Notes under the pieces: model-generated
Told to the model about the DNA's origin: nothing
The model's database searches: none
What the model saw: only the letters and a program-made list of their open reading frames with translations
Made by a program: the position numbers and the translations under genes
Shown here: positions 9,983 through 18,553 of the stretch, piece by piece
Numbering within the stretch: position 1 is the stretch's first letter
Layout of the letters: every line of letters begins with the position of its first letter
Source: Verrucomicrobiota bacterium
Lineage (GTDB): Bacteria > Verrucomicrobiota > Verrucomicrobiia > Limisphaerales > JACRJY01
Length of the DNA stretch: 34,318 bases
Direction of reading: 5' to 3'
Assembly (NCBI GenBank): GCA_016235585.1
Contig: JACRJY010000009.1
Location: forward strand, 1 to 34,318

Positions 9983-12900
9983 ATGAAACACAAAACCATC
10001 CGTCTTGTCCGCCTCTTTTGCGCGGCGGCAATTCTCTGTGCCACCGCCGCCATCGCCCAGCTCGCGCCGCCGGGGCCGCCGCCGGTCGTCGGCGCGCGGA
10101 TGCCCGCGTTGAGCCCCGACGGTAAGCGGATTGCGTTCGCATTTCGCGGCGACATCTGGCTGGCCACGAGCGACGGCGGGCGCGCCCTGCCGCTCACGCA
10201 GCACATCGAGAGCGACGCACATCCCGTCTTCTCACCGGACGGCAAGTGGCTCGCGTTCGGCAGCCGGCGCAACGGCAACTGGGACATTTACGTGATGCCC
10301 GCCGACGGCGGCGCGGCGCGGCAAATCACCTGGCACGCGGGCGCGGACATCCCGCACGGCTGGAGCCACGACGGGAAATTCATCCTCTTCTCCAGCCGCC
10401 GCGACTCGCAGAACTACGCGCTCTACGCCGTGGACGTGGCGACGCTCCGCACGTTGAGCTTGAGCGAGGATTACGCGCCCTACAATTTTCCGAACATGGC
10501 GTCCGACGGGAAGACGGTGGTCTTCGGGCGCTACGGTTTTCCCGCCACGCGCCCGCGCTACACTGGCGCGGCGGCGGCGCAAATCTGGCTCTACAACACC
10601 ACCAACGCCGTGCGCCGCGCGCTGACGCAGAACGACCGCCAGCATCTCTGGCCGCGCTTCCTGCCGGACAACAAGCGCATCGTGACCGTCACTGTCGGCG
10701 AGGCCACGCCGTCGGCGGGCAATCTGAACGACGCGCCCGCCAAGTTCACCGACAGCCCGGCGCGCACGCCGAACCTCTGGCTCGTGGACATGGAGGGCCG
10801 CGAGAAGCAGCTCACGTTCTTCACCGGCGGCGCGGTGCGCGCGCCCGCCGTCGCGGCGAAGTCCGGCGACATCGCCTTTGAATACGGCGCGGACTTGTGG
10901 CTGTTGAAATCCGGCAAGAAGGACGCGGTGAAGCTGAAGCTGTTCGCCGCCGCCGACGACAAGCAGACCGAGCTGCGCCGCGAAAAAATCACCCCGGGCG
11001 TCGTCGAGGCCGAGCCGGGGCCGAAGGGCAAATACATGGCCTTCGGCGCGCGCGGCGAAATCTGGCGCGTGCTTACCGAGAAATCCAAGGGCCTCGCCGC
11101 GCGTTCCGAGGAAATCGCCCTCCGCCTCACGGACTGGGCGGGCGATGACTCCGACTTCAACTGGTCGGCGGACGGCGGCAAGCTCTACTTCACCTCCGAC
11201 CGCGAACTGAACGTGCGGCTCTACGAGCTGGACGTGAACACGCTCGCCGTGAAATCGCTCTGGAACCGCCCGGAGGATGTCGCCGGCCCCTCGGTTTCAC
11301 CCGACGGCAAGCTGCTGGCGTTCTGGGTCACGGGCGCGGAGGGTGGGCTTTTCGTGCTGCCGACGACAAACGGCGAACCGCGCCGCGTCGCGAAGGTGCC
11401 CGGCCCGCATCGCAACGGCTACGGCGGCGGCGGCCACGCGTGGTCGCCGGACGGCCAGTGGCTCGCCTACACGCGGCGCGGAGAAAATCACGCGTGGAAC
11501 ATCTGGCTCGCTCCCGTGGCCGGCGGCGAACCGGTGAACGTCACGCGCCTGAACGCGCACCACAGCCAGCCCGCGTGGTCGCCGGATGGGAAATATCTTT
11601 TCTTCCAGAGCAACCGCGACGGCGACGGCCTCTACGTGCTGCCGCTGCAACGCGAGCCGTTGCGCGTCGAGGACACGGAATTGAAATTTGAGAAGCCGAA
11701 GGAAAATGAGCCGGTGAAGATGAAGATTGATTTCGCCGACATCACGCGGCGCATCCACCGGCTGGCCCTGCAGAATCCAAACAACGACCTTGCCGTCACT
11801 GCCGAGGGGCTGCTGGTGTTCCTCAACGACGGGGACGTGTGGTCGCTGACCTACGACGGCAAGGAGTCCAAGCGCCTGACCACCGGCGGCGGCAAGTCCG
11901 CGCTGCGGGTGTTCAAGGACGGCAAGCGCGCGTCGTTTCTGCAAGGTGGCGAGATGCACACGCTCAAGCTTGGCACCGCCGGGGCCGCGCCGGAAAAGGT
12001 GAAGTTCACCGCCGACTGGGAGCGCGACGTGCGCGCCGAGCGCAAGGCGGCGTTCAACCAGTTCTGGCGGACGTTCAACCGCGCGTTCTACGACCCGAAC
12101 TTCCACGGGCGCGACTGGCCGGCGATTCGGAAGCAATACGAGCCGCTGCTCGATTCCGTCGAGACCGGCGAGGAGTTCGCGGGGCTGCTCAACCAGATGA
12201 TCGGCGAGCTGGACGCCTCGCACTCGGAGGTGGCCGCAGCCAAGGACGCGGCACCGGACGTGACCACGCCGCATCTGGGATTCGCGTTTGACTACGCGCA
12301 CGCCGGGCCGGGCCTCAAGGTCGCGCGCGTGCCGGCGGGCGCGCCGGGCAGCTACGAGAGGACGCTGATTCGCCCGGGCGAGTTCGTGCTCGCCATCAAC
12401 GGGCGAGACGTGGCGCTCAACGAGAAACTCTACCAGCTCATCAACGACAAGCAGGACCGCGAGTTCGAGTTTCTCGTCAACACCAAGCCGGACAAGGACG
12501 GCGCACGCACGGTGAAATACAAGGTGATGAGCCAGAGCGAGTGGATGGACTTGAACTACCAGAACCGCACCGACACGCTCCGTAAATACACCGAGCAGGC
12601 GAGCGGCGGCAAGATTGGCTATCTGCATCTTTCCGCGATGGGCACGACGAACCAGCTCCGGTTCGAGCGCGAGGCCTACGAATACTTCCTCGGCAAGGAG
12701 GCGATGATTCTCGATGTGCGCTTCAACCGCGGTGGGAACATTTCCGACACGCTCATTGACTGGCTGGAGCGCAAACAGCACGGCTGGTCACGCCCGCGCG
12801 ACGCGGCGGCGGAACCCGCACCCGCCCGCGCCTGGGAGAAGCCCGTCATCGTGCTGATGAACGAGCACAGCTATTCCAACGGCGAGATGTTCCCCTACGC

Positions 12901-13150
12901 CATGCGCCAGCGCGGCCTCGCGCGGCTCGTCGGGATGCCCACGCCCGGCTACGTCATCTGGACAACGGAGTTCCGCCTCGTGGACGGCACGGGCGCGAGG
13001 ATGCCCGGCGGCGGCGTCTTCCGCATGGACGGCACCAACATGGAGAACCATGGCGAGAAACCCGATATCCAAATCTGGCTCACGCCCGACGACTGGGTGG
13101 CGGGGCGCGACCCGCAACTGGACAAGGCTCTGGAGCTGCTGAAGAAGTGA
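9983..13150 (+). CDS. Secreted tricorn-like S41 family protease with beta-propeller domains
   Basis: A 1055-residue protein with a Sec signal peptide (MKHKTIRLVRLFCAAAILCA, cleavage near AIAQ). It is followed by repeated TolB/PD40-type propeller blades (ALSPDGKRIAFA, FSPDGKWLAFGSRR, WSHDGKFILF, WSPDGQWLAYTRR, WSPDGKYLFFQSNRDG), a core with GELDASHSEV that holds the likely catalytic His, a PDZ-like segment (RPGEFVLAINGRDV), and the C-terminal S41 domain with nucleophile Ser965 in NEHSYSNGEMFPYAM. The order matches archaeal tricorn protease, with Ser at the same number. The signal peptide implies a periplasmic or exported location, unlike cytosolic archaeal tricorn. It probably degrades peptides. 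It is a single gene, convergent with the aminotransferase gene across an inverted repeat. Confidence 0.94.
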   Translation: MKHKTIRLVRLFCAAAILCATAAIAQLAPPGPPPVVGARMPALSPDGKRIAFAFRGDIWLATSDGGRALPLTQHIESDAHPVFSPDGKWLAFGSRRNGNWDIYVMPADGGAARQITWHAGADIPHGWSHDGKFILFSSRRDSQNYALYAVDVATLRTLSLSEDYAPYNFPNMASDGKTVVFGRYGFPATRPRYTGAAAAQIWLYNTTNAVRRALTQNDRQHLWPRFLPDNKRIVTVTVGEATPSAGNLNDAPAKFTDSPARTPNLWLVDMEGREKQLTFFTGGAVRAPAVAAKSGDIAFEYGADLWLLKSGKKDAVKLKLFAAADDKQTELRREKITPGVVEAEPGPKGKYMAFGARGEIWRVLTEKSKGLAARSEEIALRLTDWAGDDSDFNWSADGGKLYFTSDRELNVRLYELDVNTLAVKSLWNRPEDVAGPSVSPDGKLLAFWVTGAEGGLFVLPTTNGEPRRVAKVPGPHRNGYGGGGHAWSPDGQWLAYTRRGENHAWNIWLAPVAGGEPVNVTRLNAHHSQPAWSPDGKYLFFQSNRDGDGLYVLPLQREPLRVEDTELKFEKPKENEPVKMKIDFADITRRIHRLALQNPNNDLAVTAEGLLVFLNDGDVWSLTYDGKESKRLTTGGGKSALRVFKDGKRASFLQGGEMHTLKLGTAGAAPEKVKFTADWERDVRAERKAAFNQFWRTFNRAFYDPNFHGRDWPAIRKQYEPLLDSVETGEEFAGLLNQMIGELDASHSEVAAAKDAAPDVTTPHLGFAFDYAHAGPGLKVARVPAGAPGSYERTLIRPGEFVLAINGRDVALNEKLYQLINDKQDREFEFLVNTKPDKDGARTVKYKVMSQSEWMDLNYQNRTDTLRKYTEQASGGKIGYLHLSAMGTTNQLRFEREAYEYFLGKEAMILDVRFNRGGNISDTLIDWLERKQHGWSRPRDAAAEPAPARAWEKPVIVLMNEHSYSNGEMFPYAMRQRGLARLVGMPTPGYVIWTTEFRLVDGTGARMPGGGVFRMDGTNMENHGEKPDIQIWLTPDDWVAGRDPQLDKALELLKK

Positions 13151-13163
13151 GGGTGGGCTGCGT

Positions 13164-13261
13164 TTTTAGCCACAGATGAAACACAGATGAAACACGGATT
13201 TTAATCAAGCGTGTTTGGCGAAATTGTCCGTGTTCAATCCGTGTTTCATCCGTGGCTAAAA
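13164..13261. repeat. Intergenic inverted repeat, CACGGATGAAACACGGA family (copy 1)
   Basis: The left arm starts TTTTAGCCACAGATGAAACA and repeats the word GATGAAACAC. The right arm (13226-13261) is its near-perfect reverse complement, ending CATCCGTGGCTAAAA. The spacer is about 25 bases. It fills the whole gap between two convergent genes and could act as a bidirectional terminator. Two relatives occur at 32748 and 33784. Confidence 0.88.
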
Positions 13262-13262
13262 T

Positions 13263-14372
13263 TTACTTCGCAAAGAATTCCCCGACGACGGTGGCCACGC
13301 GCTGAATCTGGGCGTCGGTCAGTTCGGGGAACATCGGGAGGCTCAACACTTCGTGCGCGGCGCGTTCGGCGTGCGGGAAATCGCCAGCCCGGTGGCCGAG
13401 GTGTGCGTAGGCTTTTTGCAGATGCAGCGGCATCGGGTAGTGGACGGCGTTGCCGATGCCGTTCGCGTCGAGGTGCGCCTTGAGCGCATCGCGGCGGTCG
13501 GAACGGACGGTGTAGAGATGCCACGCGCTGGCGCAACCTTCGGCTTCACGCGGCAGCCGGAGCGGCGTGCCGGCGAGCAGCTCGGCGTAGCGACGCGCGA
13601 CACGGCGGCGGCCTTCCGCCCACGCGGCGAGATGCTTCAACTTCACGCCGAGCACCGCGCCCTGAAGACCTTCCATGCGGTAGTTGAAGCCGAGTTCATC
13701 GTGGTGATAGCGCTTCGTGGAGCCGTGTTCGCGCAACGCGCGGGCACGGGCGGCGAGCGCAGCGTCATTCGTCACGAGTGCGCCGCCCTCGCCGGCAGCG
13801 CCGAGATTCTTCGCCGGATAAAAACTGAAGCACGCGGTCTGCCCAAACGTGCCGACTGATTTGCCGCGATACGTCGCGCCGTGCGCCTGCGCGGCGTCCT
13901 CGATGAGCGGGAGATTATATTTGTGCGCGAGGGCGAGCAGCGCATCCAGTTCGCACGGGTGGCCGTAGAGATGCACGGGCAGAATCGCCTTCGTGCGCGG
14001 CGTGATGGCGCGCTCGACGAGTTTCGGATCAAGGTTGAACGTCGCATCCTCAATGTCCACATAGACCGGCTTCGCGCCGACGTAGCTGATGGCCCAGCTC
14101 GTCGCGATGAAGGTGTAGGGCGTGGTGATGACCTCGTCGCCGGGGCCGACGCCCGCGAGAATCATCGCGACGTGCAGCGCAGACGTGCCGCTGTTCATCG
14201 CGACGGCGTGCTGTGCGCCGCAGAACGCCGCGAAGTCCTTCTCGAACTGCGCCACGTCGGGGCCGAGGCAGAACGAGCAGTTGTCGAGCGTGTGCGCGAT
14301 GACCGCGTCAATTTCGGCGCGCAACGGGCGCATCTGCGCTTTGAGGTCGAGGTAGGGGATATTTGTGTTCAC
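13263..14372 (-). CDS. DegT/DnrJ/EryC1-type PLP-dependent sugar aminotransferase
   Basis: A 369-residue fold-type I aminotransferase that probably aminates a nucleotide-linked keto-sugar for surface glycans. It shows the N-terminal IPYLDLKAQMRPL, the cofactor region MNSGTSALHVAMILAGVGPG, the PLP-stacking segment LIEDAAQAHGATYRGKSVG, the Schiff-base Lys in SFYPAKNLGAAGEGG and the substrate loop LGFNYRMEGLQGAVL. The start is a GTG giving MNTNIPYLDL; there is no better alternative. It is the last gene of the minus-strand block that includes the GT4 and methyltransferase genes, which supports a polysaccharide role. The exact sugar cannot be told from sequence. Confidence 0.93.
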   Translation of the reverse strand: MNTNIPYLDLKAQMRPLRAEIDAVIAHTLDNCSFCLGPDVAQFEKDFAAFCGAQHAVAMNSGTSALHVAMILAGVGPGDEVITTPYTFIATSWAISYVGAKPVYVDIEDATFNLDPKLVERAITPRTKAILPVHLYGHPCELDALLALAHKYNLPLIEDAAQAHGATYRGKSVGTFGQTACFSFYPAKNLGAAGEGGALVTNDAALAARARALREHGSTKRYHHDELGFNYRMEGLQGAVLGVKLKHLAAWAEGRRRVARRYAELLAGTPLRLPREAEGCASAWHLYTVRSDRRDALKAHLDANGIGNAVHYPMPLHLQKAYAHLGHRAGDFPHAERAAHEVLSLPMFPELTDAQIQRVATVVGEFFAK

Positions 14373-14417
14373 GGTATTATGGTGCCAACAATATTGTGGA
14401 GCGGGGCCGCTTTGCGA

Positions 14418-15536
14418 CTAGCCTGATTTTCTTCCAGTTGCCAGGGCAACGGTTCGGTAGACCTTGTCAAGGTTGGCAATCATTTCTGTCAAACTCGGTT
14501 GCGCGGCTAGAATCCGACTTTGATATTCAAGGATGTTTTGCCGGAATGCGTCCTCCGTCAGCACCTTCTCCACAAGGTTCGCGTATTCGTCCAGGTTATC
14601 CGTTTGAAACAAGCCTGGGTGATCGGAACCCAGCAGCGCGATGTTTCCCTCGATGCGGCTCGCCACGATCGGAACCTGGCACGCGAGCGCTTGAAGCAGC
14701 ACAAGCGGCTGGCCTTCCCATGTGGAAGGTAAAACCATTACGTCAAAGCTCTGCATCCAAGGGGGCAGAGGACGTTGGTTTCCAACGAGCCGGATCGTGC
14801 CCTGCAGATGCTTCGCGGCGATAGCTTCCTCCAAAACCGGACGCATCATGCCTTCGCCGCATAGGATCGCTTCAAATTGGACTCCGCGCCGGACAAGCTC
14901 GGCGCAAGCGGCCACGGTGGCGGAATGGTTTTTTTGCGGCGTGAGTGAGGCGACACCACCGATGATGGAGCTTGATTCGCGCAAACCAACCTGACGGCGG
15001 ATCGCGGCGCGGTCTTGCGCCGGGTGAAAGACCGTCGAATCCACCGCATTGGGCACGACCACCACCCGCGCGGGCGGCACGCGTAACTCGGAGATGATAT
15101 CCTTGCGGGTCTGTTCAGAAAGAGTGACCTGCACGGCGGCGAGCTTGGCCAGCAGGCGCATGATCCACCAGCGCCGCCGACGGGAACGGTTGAACGTTTT
15201 GTGATGATGCATGACCGAGGGAATGCCGGCCAGCCAGGCGGCCAGAACGCCGTAGACGTGGGCATTATACACGTGGGTATGCACCACGGCGATGTTGCTG
15301 GCGCGCAGCCAGCGCGACAGTTTCCAGAGACCGAAAAGACTCATTGAGCGATGGGGGGCGACCGACAGAAGCCGGACGGGCAGGCCGTTTCGTTCCGCCT
15401 CCCTCCCGGTGGCCCCCAACTCGCGCAGGCAGACAACTTCTGGCCGGTCGGTCGGCGGTGCGGCGCGCATGACGGATAAAACCAAGTCTTCTGCGCCGCC
15501 TACAGGCAGAGAAATGAAGACATGGAGAACCTTCAT
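14418..15536 (-). CDS. Glycosyltransferase family 4 (GT-B fold)
   Basis: A 372-residue cytosolic or membrane-associated enzyme that transfers a sugar from a nucleotide donor to a growing glycan. The N-terminal acceptor domain opens MKVLHVFISLPVGGAEDLVL, with the glycine loop typical of GT4. VVVVPNAVDSTVFHP marks the inter-domain region, IIGGVASLTPQKNH starts the second Rossmann domain, and the donor-binding stretch is VMVLPSTWEGQPLVLLQALA, equivalent to the EX7E region. It lies 45 bases upstream of the aminotransferase in the same direction and 66 bases downstream of the methyltransferase. Donor and acceptor are unknown. Confidence 0.93.
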   Translation of the reverse strand: MKVLHVFISLPVGGAEDLVLSVMRAAPPTDRPEVVCLRELGATGREAERNGLPVRLLSVAPHRSMSLFGLWKLSRWLRASNIAVVHTHVYNAHVYGVLAAWLAGIPSVMHHHKTFNRSRRRRWWIMRLLAKLAAVQVTLSEQTRKDIISELRVPPARVVVVPNAVDSTVFHPAQDRAAIRRQVGLRESSSIIGGVASLTPQKNHSATVAACAELVRRGVQFEAILCGEGMMRPVLEEAIAAKHLQGTIRLVGNQRPLPPWMQSFDVMVLPSTWEGQPLVLLQALACQVPIVASRIEGNIALLGSDHPGLFQTDNLDEYANLVEKVLTEDAFRQNILEYQSRILAAQPSLTEMIANLDKVYRTVALATGRKSG

Positions 15537-15602
15537 TGAAAGAATGGCGCGATCAAGCCTTCAATAGCATTGCGTGATGGTGTGCGAGGTGCCCCGTTGT
15601 CT

Positions 15603-16292
15603 TCAGGGCAGCTTCTTTGCCAGAAAAATCATCCGCTTCATCCGGCGATGGAGTTTCGGATACAGCAGCAGAGCCAGTTTTTCCAAGAGGCGTGGGATGC
15701 CGCCGCCGAAATAGAGATTTTCTCCTCCCCGGATTTTGATGATATGGAAGCCCGCCTCCCGCAGCAGGGCCTCAAGTTCTGCGACGCCGTAAAAATGGTC
15801 GTCCACGGGCTGAAATTTTGTCCGGTGCCGGAGGTATGCTTCAAAATGAAACCAGTCGCGGTTGGGCAGGCTGACGAGCAGCGTGCCGTTGGGTTTTAGG
15901 ACGCGGTGGATTTCCTTCAGGCCTTTCCGCACCTCCAGCAGATGCTCTAGCACTTCGGTGGCGAAAGCGGCATGGAATGATGCGGAGGCAAATGGCAGGT
16001 TCTCCAGATCGGCTTCGACAACATTGGCTCGGGGCGTGTGTGTGGCGGCCTGCCTGACCAACTCCGGAGCCAGGTCGCAGCCGTGCAGTTTCAGGCTCAA
16101 CGGCAGAGATGCCAGACAAGTCAGCAACGTGCCTGGGCCGCACCCCAAATCTGCGACTTCCATGCCCGGGGACAGAAAGGGCTGCATCAGCCTCACGCAA
16201 CGCCAGTGGAATTTTTGCGGCATGAACCGCTCGGCTGGGATTTCTCCATAGCGTTTGGCGATCTCTGCTTTGGAAAGGTGTTCCGGGTTCAT
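15603..16292 (-). CDS. Class I SAM-dependent methyltransferase (Methyltransf_11-like)
   Basis: A 229-residue enzyme with the SAM-binding motif I VADLGCGPGTLLTC, the acidic residue of motif II in LHGCDLAPE, VVEADLENLPFASASFHAAF around motif III, and EVLEHLLEVRKGLKEIHRVL plus PNGTLLVSLPN typical of ubiE/BioC-like Methyltransf_11 enzymes. Genes like this inside glycan clusters often methylate sugars or lipid-linked intermediates, which is inference from context. The ATG start follows a purine-rich GGAAGGAGACAGGAG stretch that lies rather far upstream to serve as a normal ribosome binding site. Confidence 0.9.
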   Translation of the reverse strand: MNPEHLSKAEIAKRYGEIPAERFMPQKFHWRCVRLMQPFLSPGMEVADLGCGPGTLLTCLASLPLSLKLHGCDLAPELVRQAATHTPRANVVEADLENLPFASASFHAAFATEVLEHLLEVRKGLKEIHRVLKPNGTLLVSLPNRDWFHFEAYLRHRTKFQPVDDHFYGVAELEALLREAGFHIIKIRGGENLYFGGGIPRLLEKLALLLYPKLHRRMKRMIFLAKKLP

Positions 16293-16585
16293 TGGCGGTC
16301 ACGCTTGCGCTCCTGTCTCCTTCCGGCGGTGAAGGATGCACAAAATCTACTGACATTCCCCAGAAAGAGCTTTAGCTCATAATTATCAAATTCCACACGG
16401 CTAGTTAATACTTGTGAGTCCGATAACAACCAGAAAAAAATAGCGCCACGATCCCATGCCCGTATCGCCGGACGACCGGCAGGGCAAGCGGGCTTCCCTG
16501 CGGCCCGCGCTTGCAGAAATCGAGTTGCCACCAGAACCGGAGGGTTTTATTTTCAAGTCGTGCCGACACCAAAGCCTGCAATTAC
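16293..16585. other. Divergent intergenic region, no gene seen
   Basis: This 293-base gap separates the minus-strand methyltransferase from the plus-strand GT2 gene and must hold promoters for both. The stretch 16360-16440 is AT-rich (AGCTCATAATTATCAAATTC and a later GATAACAACCAGAAAAAAAT), unlike the surroundings. A small palindrome, GAGCTTTAGCTC, lies at 16367-16378. I cannot place a convincing -35/-10 pair. Open frames within it look random. Confidence 0.5.
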
Positions 16586-17536
16586 ATGGATGTAACCAAG
16601 CCGGAACCGATCCTCAGCATCATTTGTCCCTCAAAAAATCTGGGAAACTACCTGCAGGCGACGCTGGACTCGATCTATCAGCAGGATTTTCAAAATTACG
16701 AGATAATCGTCGTAGACGGTGGCAGCACTGACGACACGGTGGACATCCTGAAGCGCAATCAGGCGCGAGAGGCGCGGCTGCGCTTCATCTCCGAGCCGGA
16801 TTCCGGCGTGCTGGAGGCGCTCTGGAAGGGGCTAAAGATGGCGCGGGGACGCTACGTGATCCAAACCTTCGTGTCAGATGGATTCCTATACAAAGGCTGG
16901 TTTCGCGAGTGTTGTGAAGTGCTCGACACCCTGCCGGATGTGGCCCTGGTCTGGGGGCTTCGCCAGCGGATGACGAGAGCGGACGAACTGACGCATATTT
17001 CCTTCGAGCAGTTTCATCAGACAGATCCGCCGCAGGGAGGGGAGTTTTTCTTCTACTGGATGAAGACGGGGTTTGTGCTCCCGGAGCCGAACTATTGTCT
17101 TCGCCGTGAAGTGATGGAGAGGATCATGCCGCCCCCCGACCTTATGTCCAGCCTGTGCCACTATGCCCTGCTGGCCAATTTTTTCACCCAGGGCTACCAG
17201 CCCTATTTTCTGCGGCATGTGGCAAACTACTGCCGGCAGCACGCGGGGCAGCTTGGCGAACAGGAAAACTTCAACGGTCAGAAGCGCGCGGCGCTGAACT
17301 ACTACAAGCATCGGCGCCGGAGCTATTGTGATCTTCTCATTGCCGCAAACCGCCCCCACGTTTTTCGCGATGGCGGCGGACGGCCAACGACCGAAGTGAA
17401 ACTGCCCGGTGCGCGCCTTCCGGCGGTGCTGCGCTCCACCCTGCGCGCCGCCATGACGCCGGAAATCGTGCTGCGTTCAACGCTAGTCTTTGAACAGCTC
17501 CGCCACCGCGTCAAGCACCTGTTCCGGCGTGATTGA
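16586..17536 (+). CDS. Glycosyltransferase family 2 (GT-A fold)
   Basis: A 316-residue inverting glycosyltransferase. The N-terminus reads ILSIICPSKNLGNYLQATLD followed by IIVVDGGSTDDTVDIL, the GT2 nucleotide-binding signature. GVLEALWKGLKMARGRYV corresponds to the region leading to the DxD-like site, although here that segment reads VIQTFVSDGF and not a plain DxD. The frame runs upstream to 16511, but the ATG at 16586 places the first beta strand as expected and is preferred. It is the only plus-strand gene of the polysaccharide block. Its last 54 bases overlap the 3' end of the convergent GT9 gene. Confidence 0.9.
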   Translation: MDVTKPEPILSIICPSKNLGNYLQATLDSIYQQDFQNYEIIVVDGGSTDDTVDILKRNQAREARLRFISEPDSGVLEALWKGLKMARGRYVIQTFVSDGFLYKGWFRECCEVLDTLPDVALVWGLRQRMTRADELTHISFEQFHQTDPPQGGEFFFYWMKTGFVLPEPNYCLRREVMERIMPPPDLMSSLCHYALLANFFTQGYQPYFLRHVANYCRQHAGQLGEQENFNGQKRAALNYYKHRRRSYCDLLIAANRPHVFRDGGGRPTTEVKLPGARLPAVLRSTLRAAMTPEIVLRSTLVFEQLRHRVKHLFRRD

Positions 17537-18544
17537 AGCCAGGCATTTCATGGTATTGGCCTTGGAACACGTGACTTTGCCTTGGTCTTGGCACTGACAG
17601 CCGTTGAAAACCACTCGCGAGTTTCTGCTCCACGGCCCCCAGCGTTTCGGGCCGGTCGGCCCGAAAATCGCCACCACCGGCGTGCCCACTGCCGCTGCGC
17701 GGTGCATCGGCCCGCTGTCAATGCCCATGAACAGATGCGCGGCTTGGATGATGGCTCCAAGTTGTTCGAAACTCACCGGCGGATCGAGCAGCTGCACCGG
17801 GGTGGACATTAAAGCGCGGATCCTCCGAACCCGTTCCCGTTCCGCAGTGTTGTTCCCGGCGCTCAGGAGCAGGCTCGCCGCGTGCGTTTGGTTGAGTTTG
17901 TCAAGCATGACCGCCGTCCGTTGCTCGTCCCAGCACTTGAACAGCCAGCGCGAAGTCATGTGGCAGACGATTCGCGGACGTGAAGTGCCCGGGGCGGTTC
18001 GGCTGGCCCAGAATTCATTCGCCCACCCGCGATCTGGTTCAGGAACGTGAAAGACGAGCCGTGGTTCAGGGCAACGTTTTCCGAGGAAAGTTTCCGCCAG
18101 TCGCAAATCCTTTTCCACTTCATGCCCGGCTTGTAGTTCCGCATCGAACTCCACGAGGCGGGTGTAGAAAAGCGTCTTGCCGAAAAAGCCCGGCAGGTTT
18201 GGCCGGTAGGTGATGCGATGCTTTGCGCCGCTCAATGCGGCACAAATCGCGCCACGATCCGAGATGCCAAAATCCAGTGCCGCGCGGAATTTCCATCGCC
18301 GCAGCCAGCGCAGGAGCCGCCAGCTTTCGCTCACCCGCCCGGCGAATGGCTGCGGGCTGTCGCCCAGGCTGCCGACGGCAAAAATATCTGCGAGGTCGGG
18401 ATTGTTTGCCACCGCCGCCTCGGTGCCGCCGCGCAGCAGCAGGCATAATTTCTCCGTGGGAAGTTGCTCGCGCAAAAAACGAATGGCCGGGGTGAGCAGA
18501 ATCATGTCCCCGATGTGCTTGGGTTTGATCAACAGGATGGCCAT
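17483..18544 (-). CDS. Glycosyltransferase family 9 (heptosyltransferase-like)
   Basis: A 353-residue GT-B enzyme related to lipopolysaccharide heptosyltransferases. The N-terminal motif is ILLIKPKHIGDMILLTPAIR, and the C-terminal donor-site signature is MGIDSGPMHRAAAVGTPVVA followed by IFGPTGPKRWGPW. It probably adds a heptose or similar sugar to a lipid A-core-like or surface glycan at the cytosolic face of the inner membrane. A Cys-rich tail (GCQCQDQGKVTCSKANTMKC) is common in GT9 proteins. The gene starts ten bases after the stop of the upstream methyltransferase, so the two are likely cotranscribed. Its 3' end overlaps the convergent GT2 gene. Confidence 0.92.
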   Translation of the reverse strand: MAILLIKPKHIGDMILLTPAIRFLREQLPTEKLCLLLRGGTEAAVANNPDLADIFAVGSLGDSPQPFAGRVSESWRLLRWLRRWKFRAALDFGISDRGAICAALSGAKHRITYRPNLPGFFGKTLFYTRLVEFDAELQAGHEVEKDLRLAETFLGKRCPEPRLVFHVPEPDRGWANEFWASRTAPGTSRPRIVCHMTSRWLFKCWDEQRTAVMLDKLNQTHAASLLLSAGNNTAERERVRRIRALMSTPVQLLDPPVSFEQLGAIIQAAHLFMGIDSGPMHRAAAVGTPVVAIFGPTGPKRWGPWSRNSRVVFNGCQCQDQGKVTCSKANTMKCLASITPEQVLDAVAELFKD

Positions 18545-18553
18545 GGACGGTCG

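Noticed and set aside
13164-13261. Standard Rho-independent terminator
   Set aside because: The arms are very long and AT/GC mixed with no clear U-tract after a compact GC stem. It could still terminate, but I list it as a repeat.
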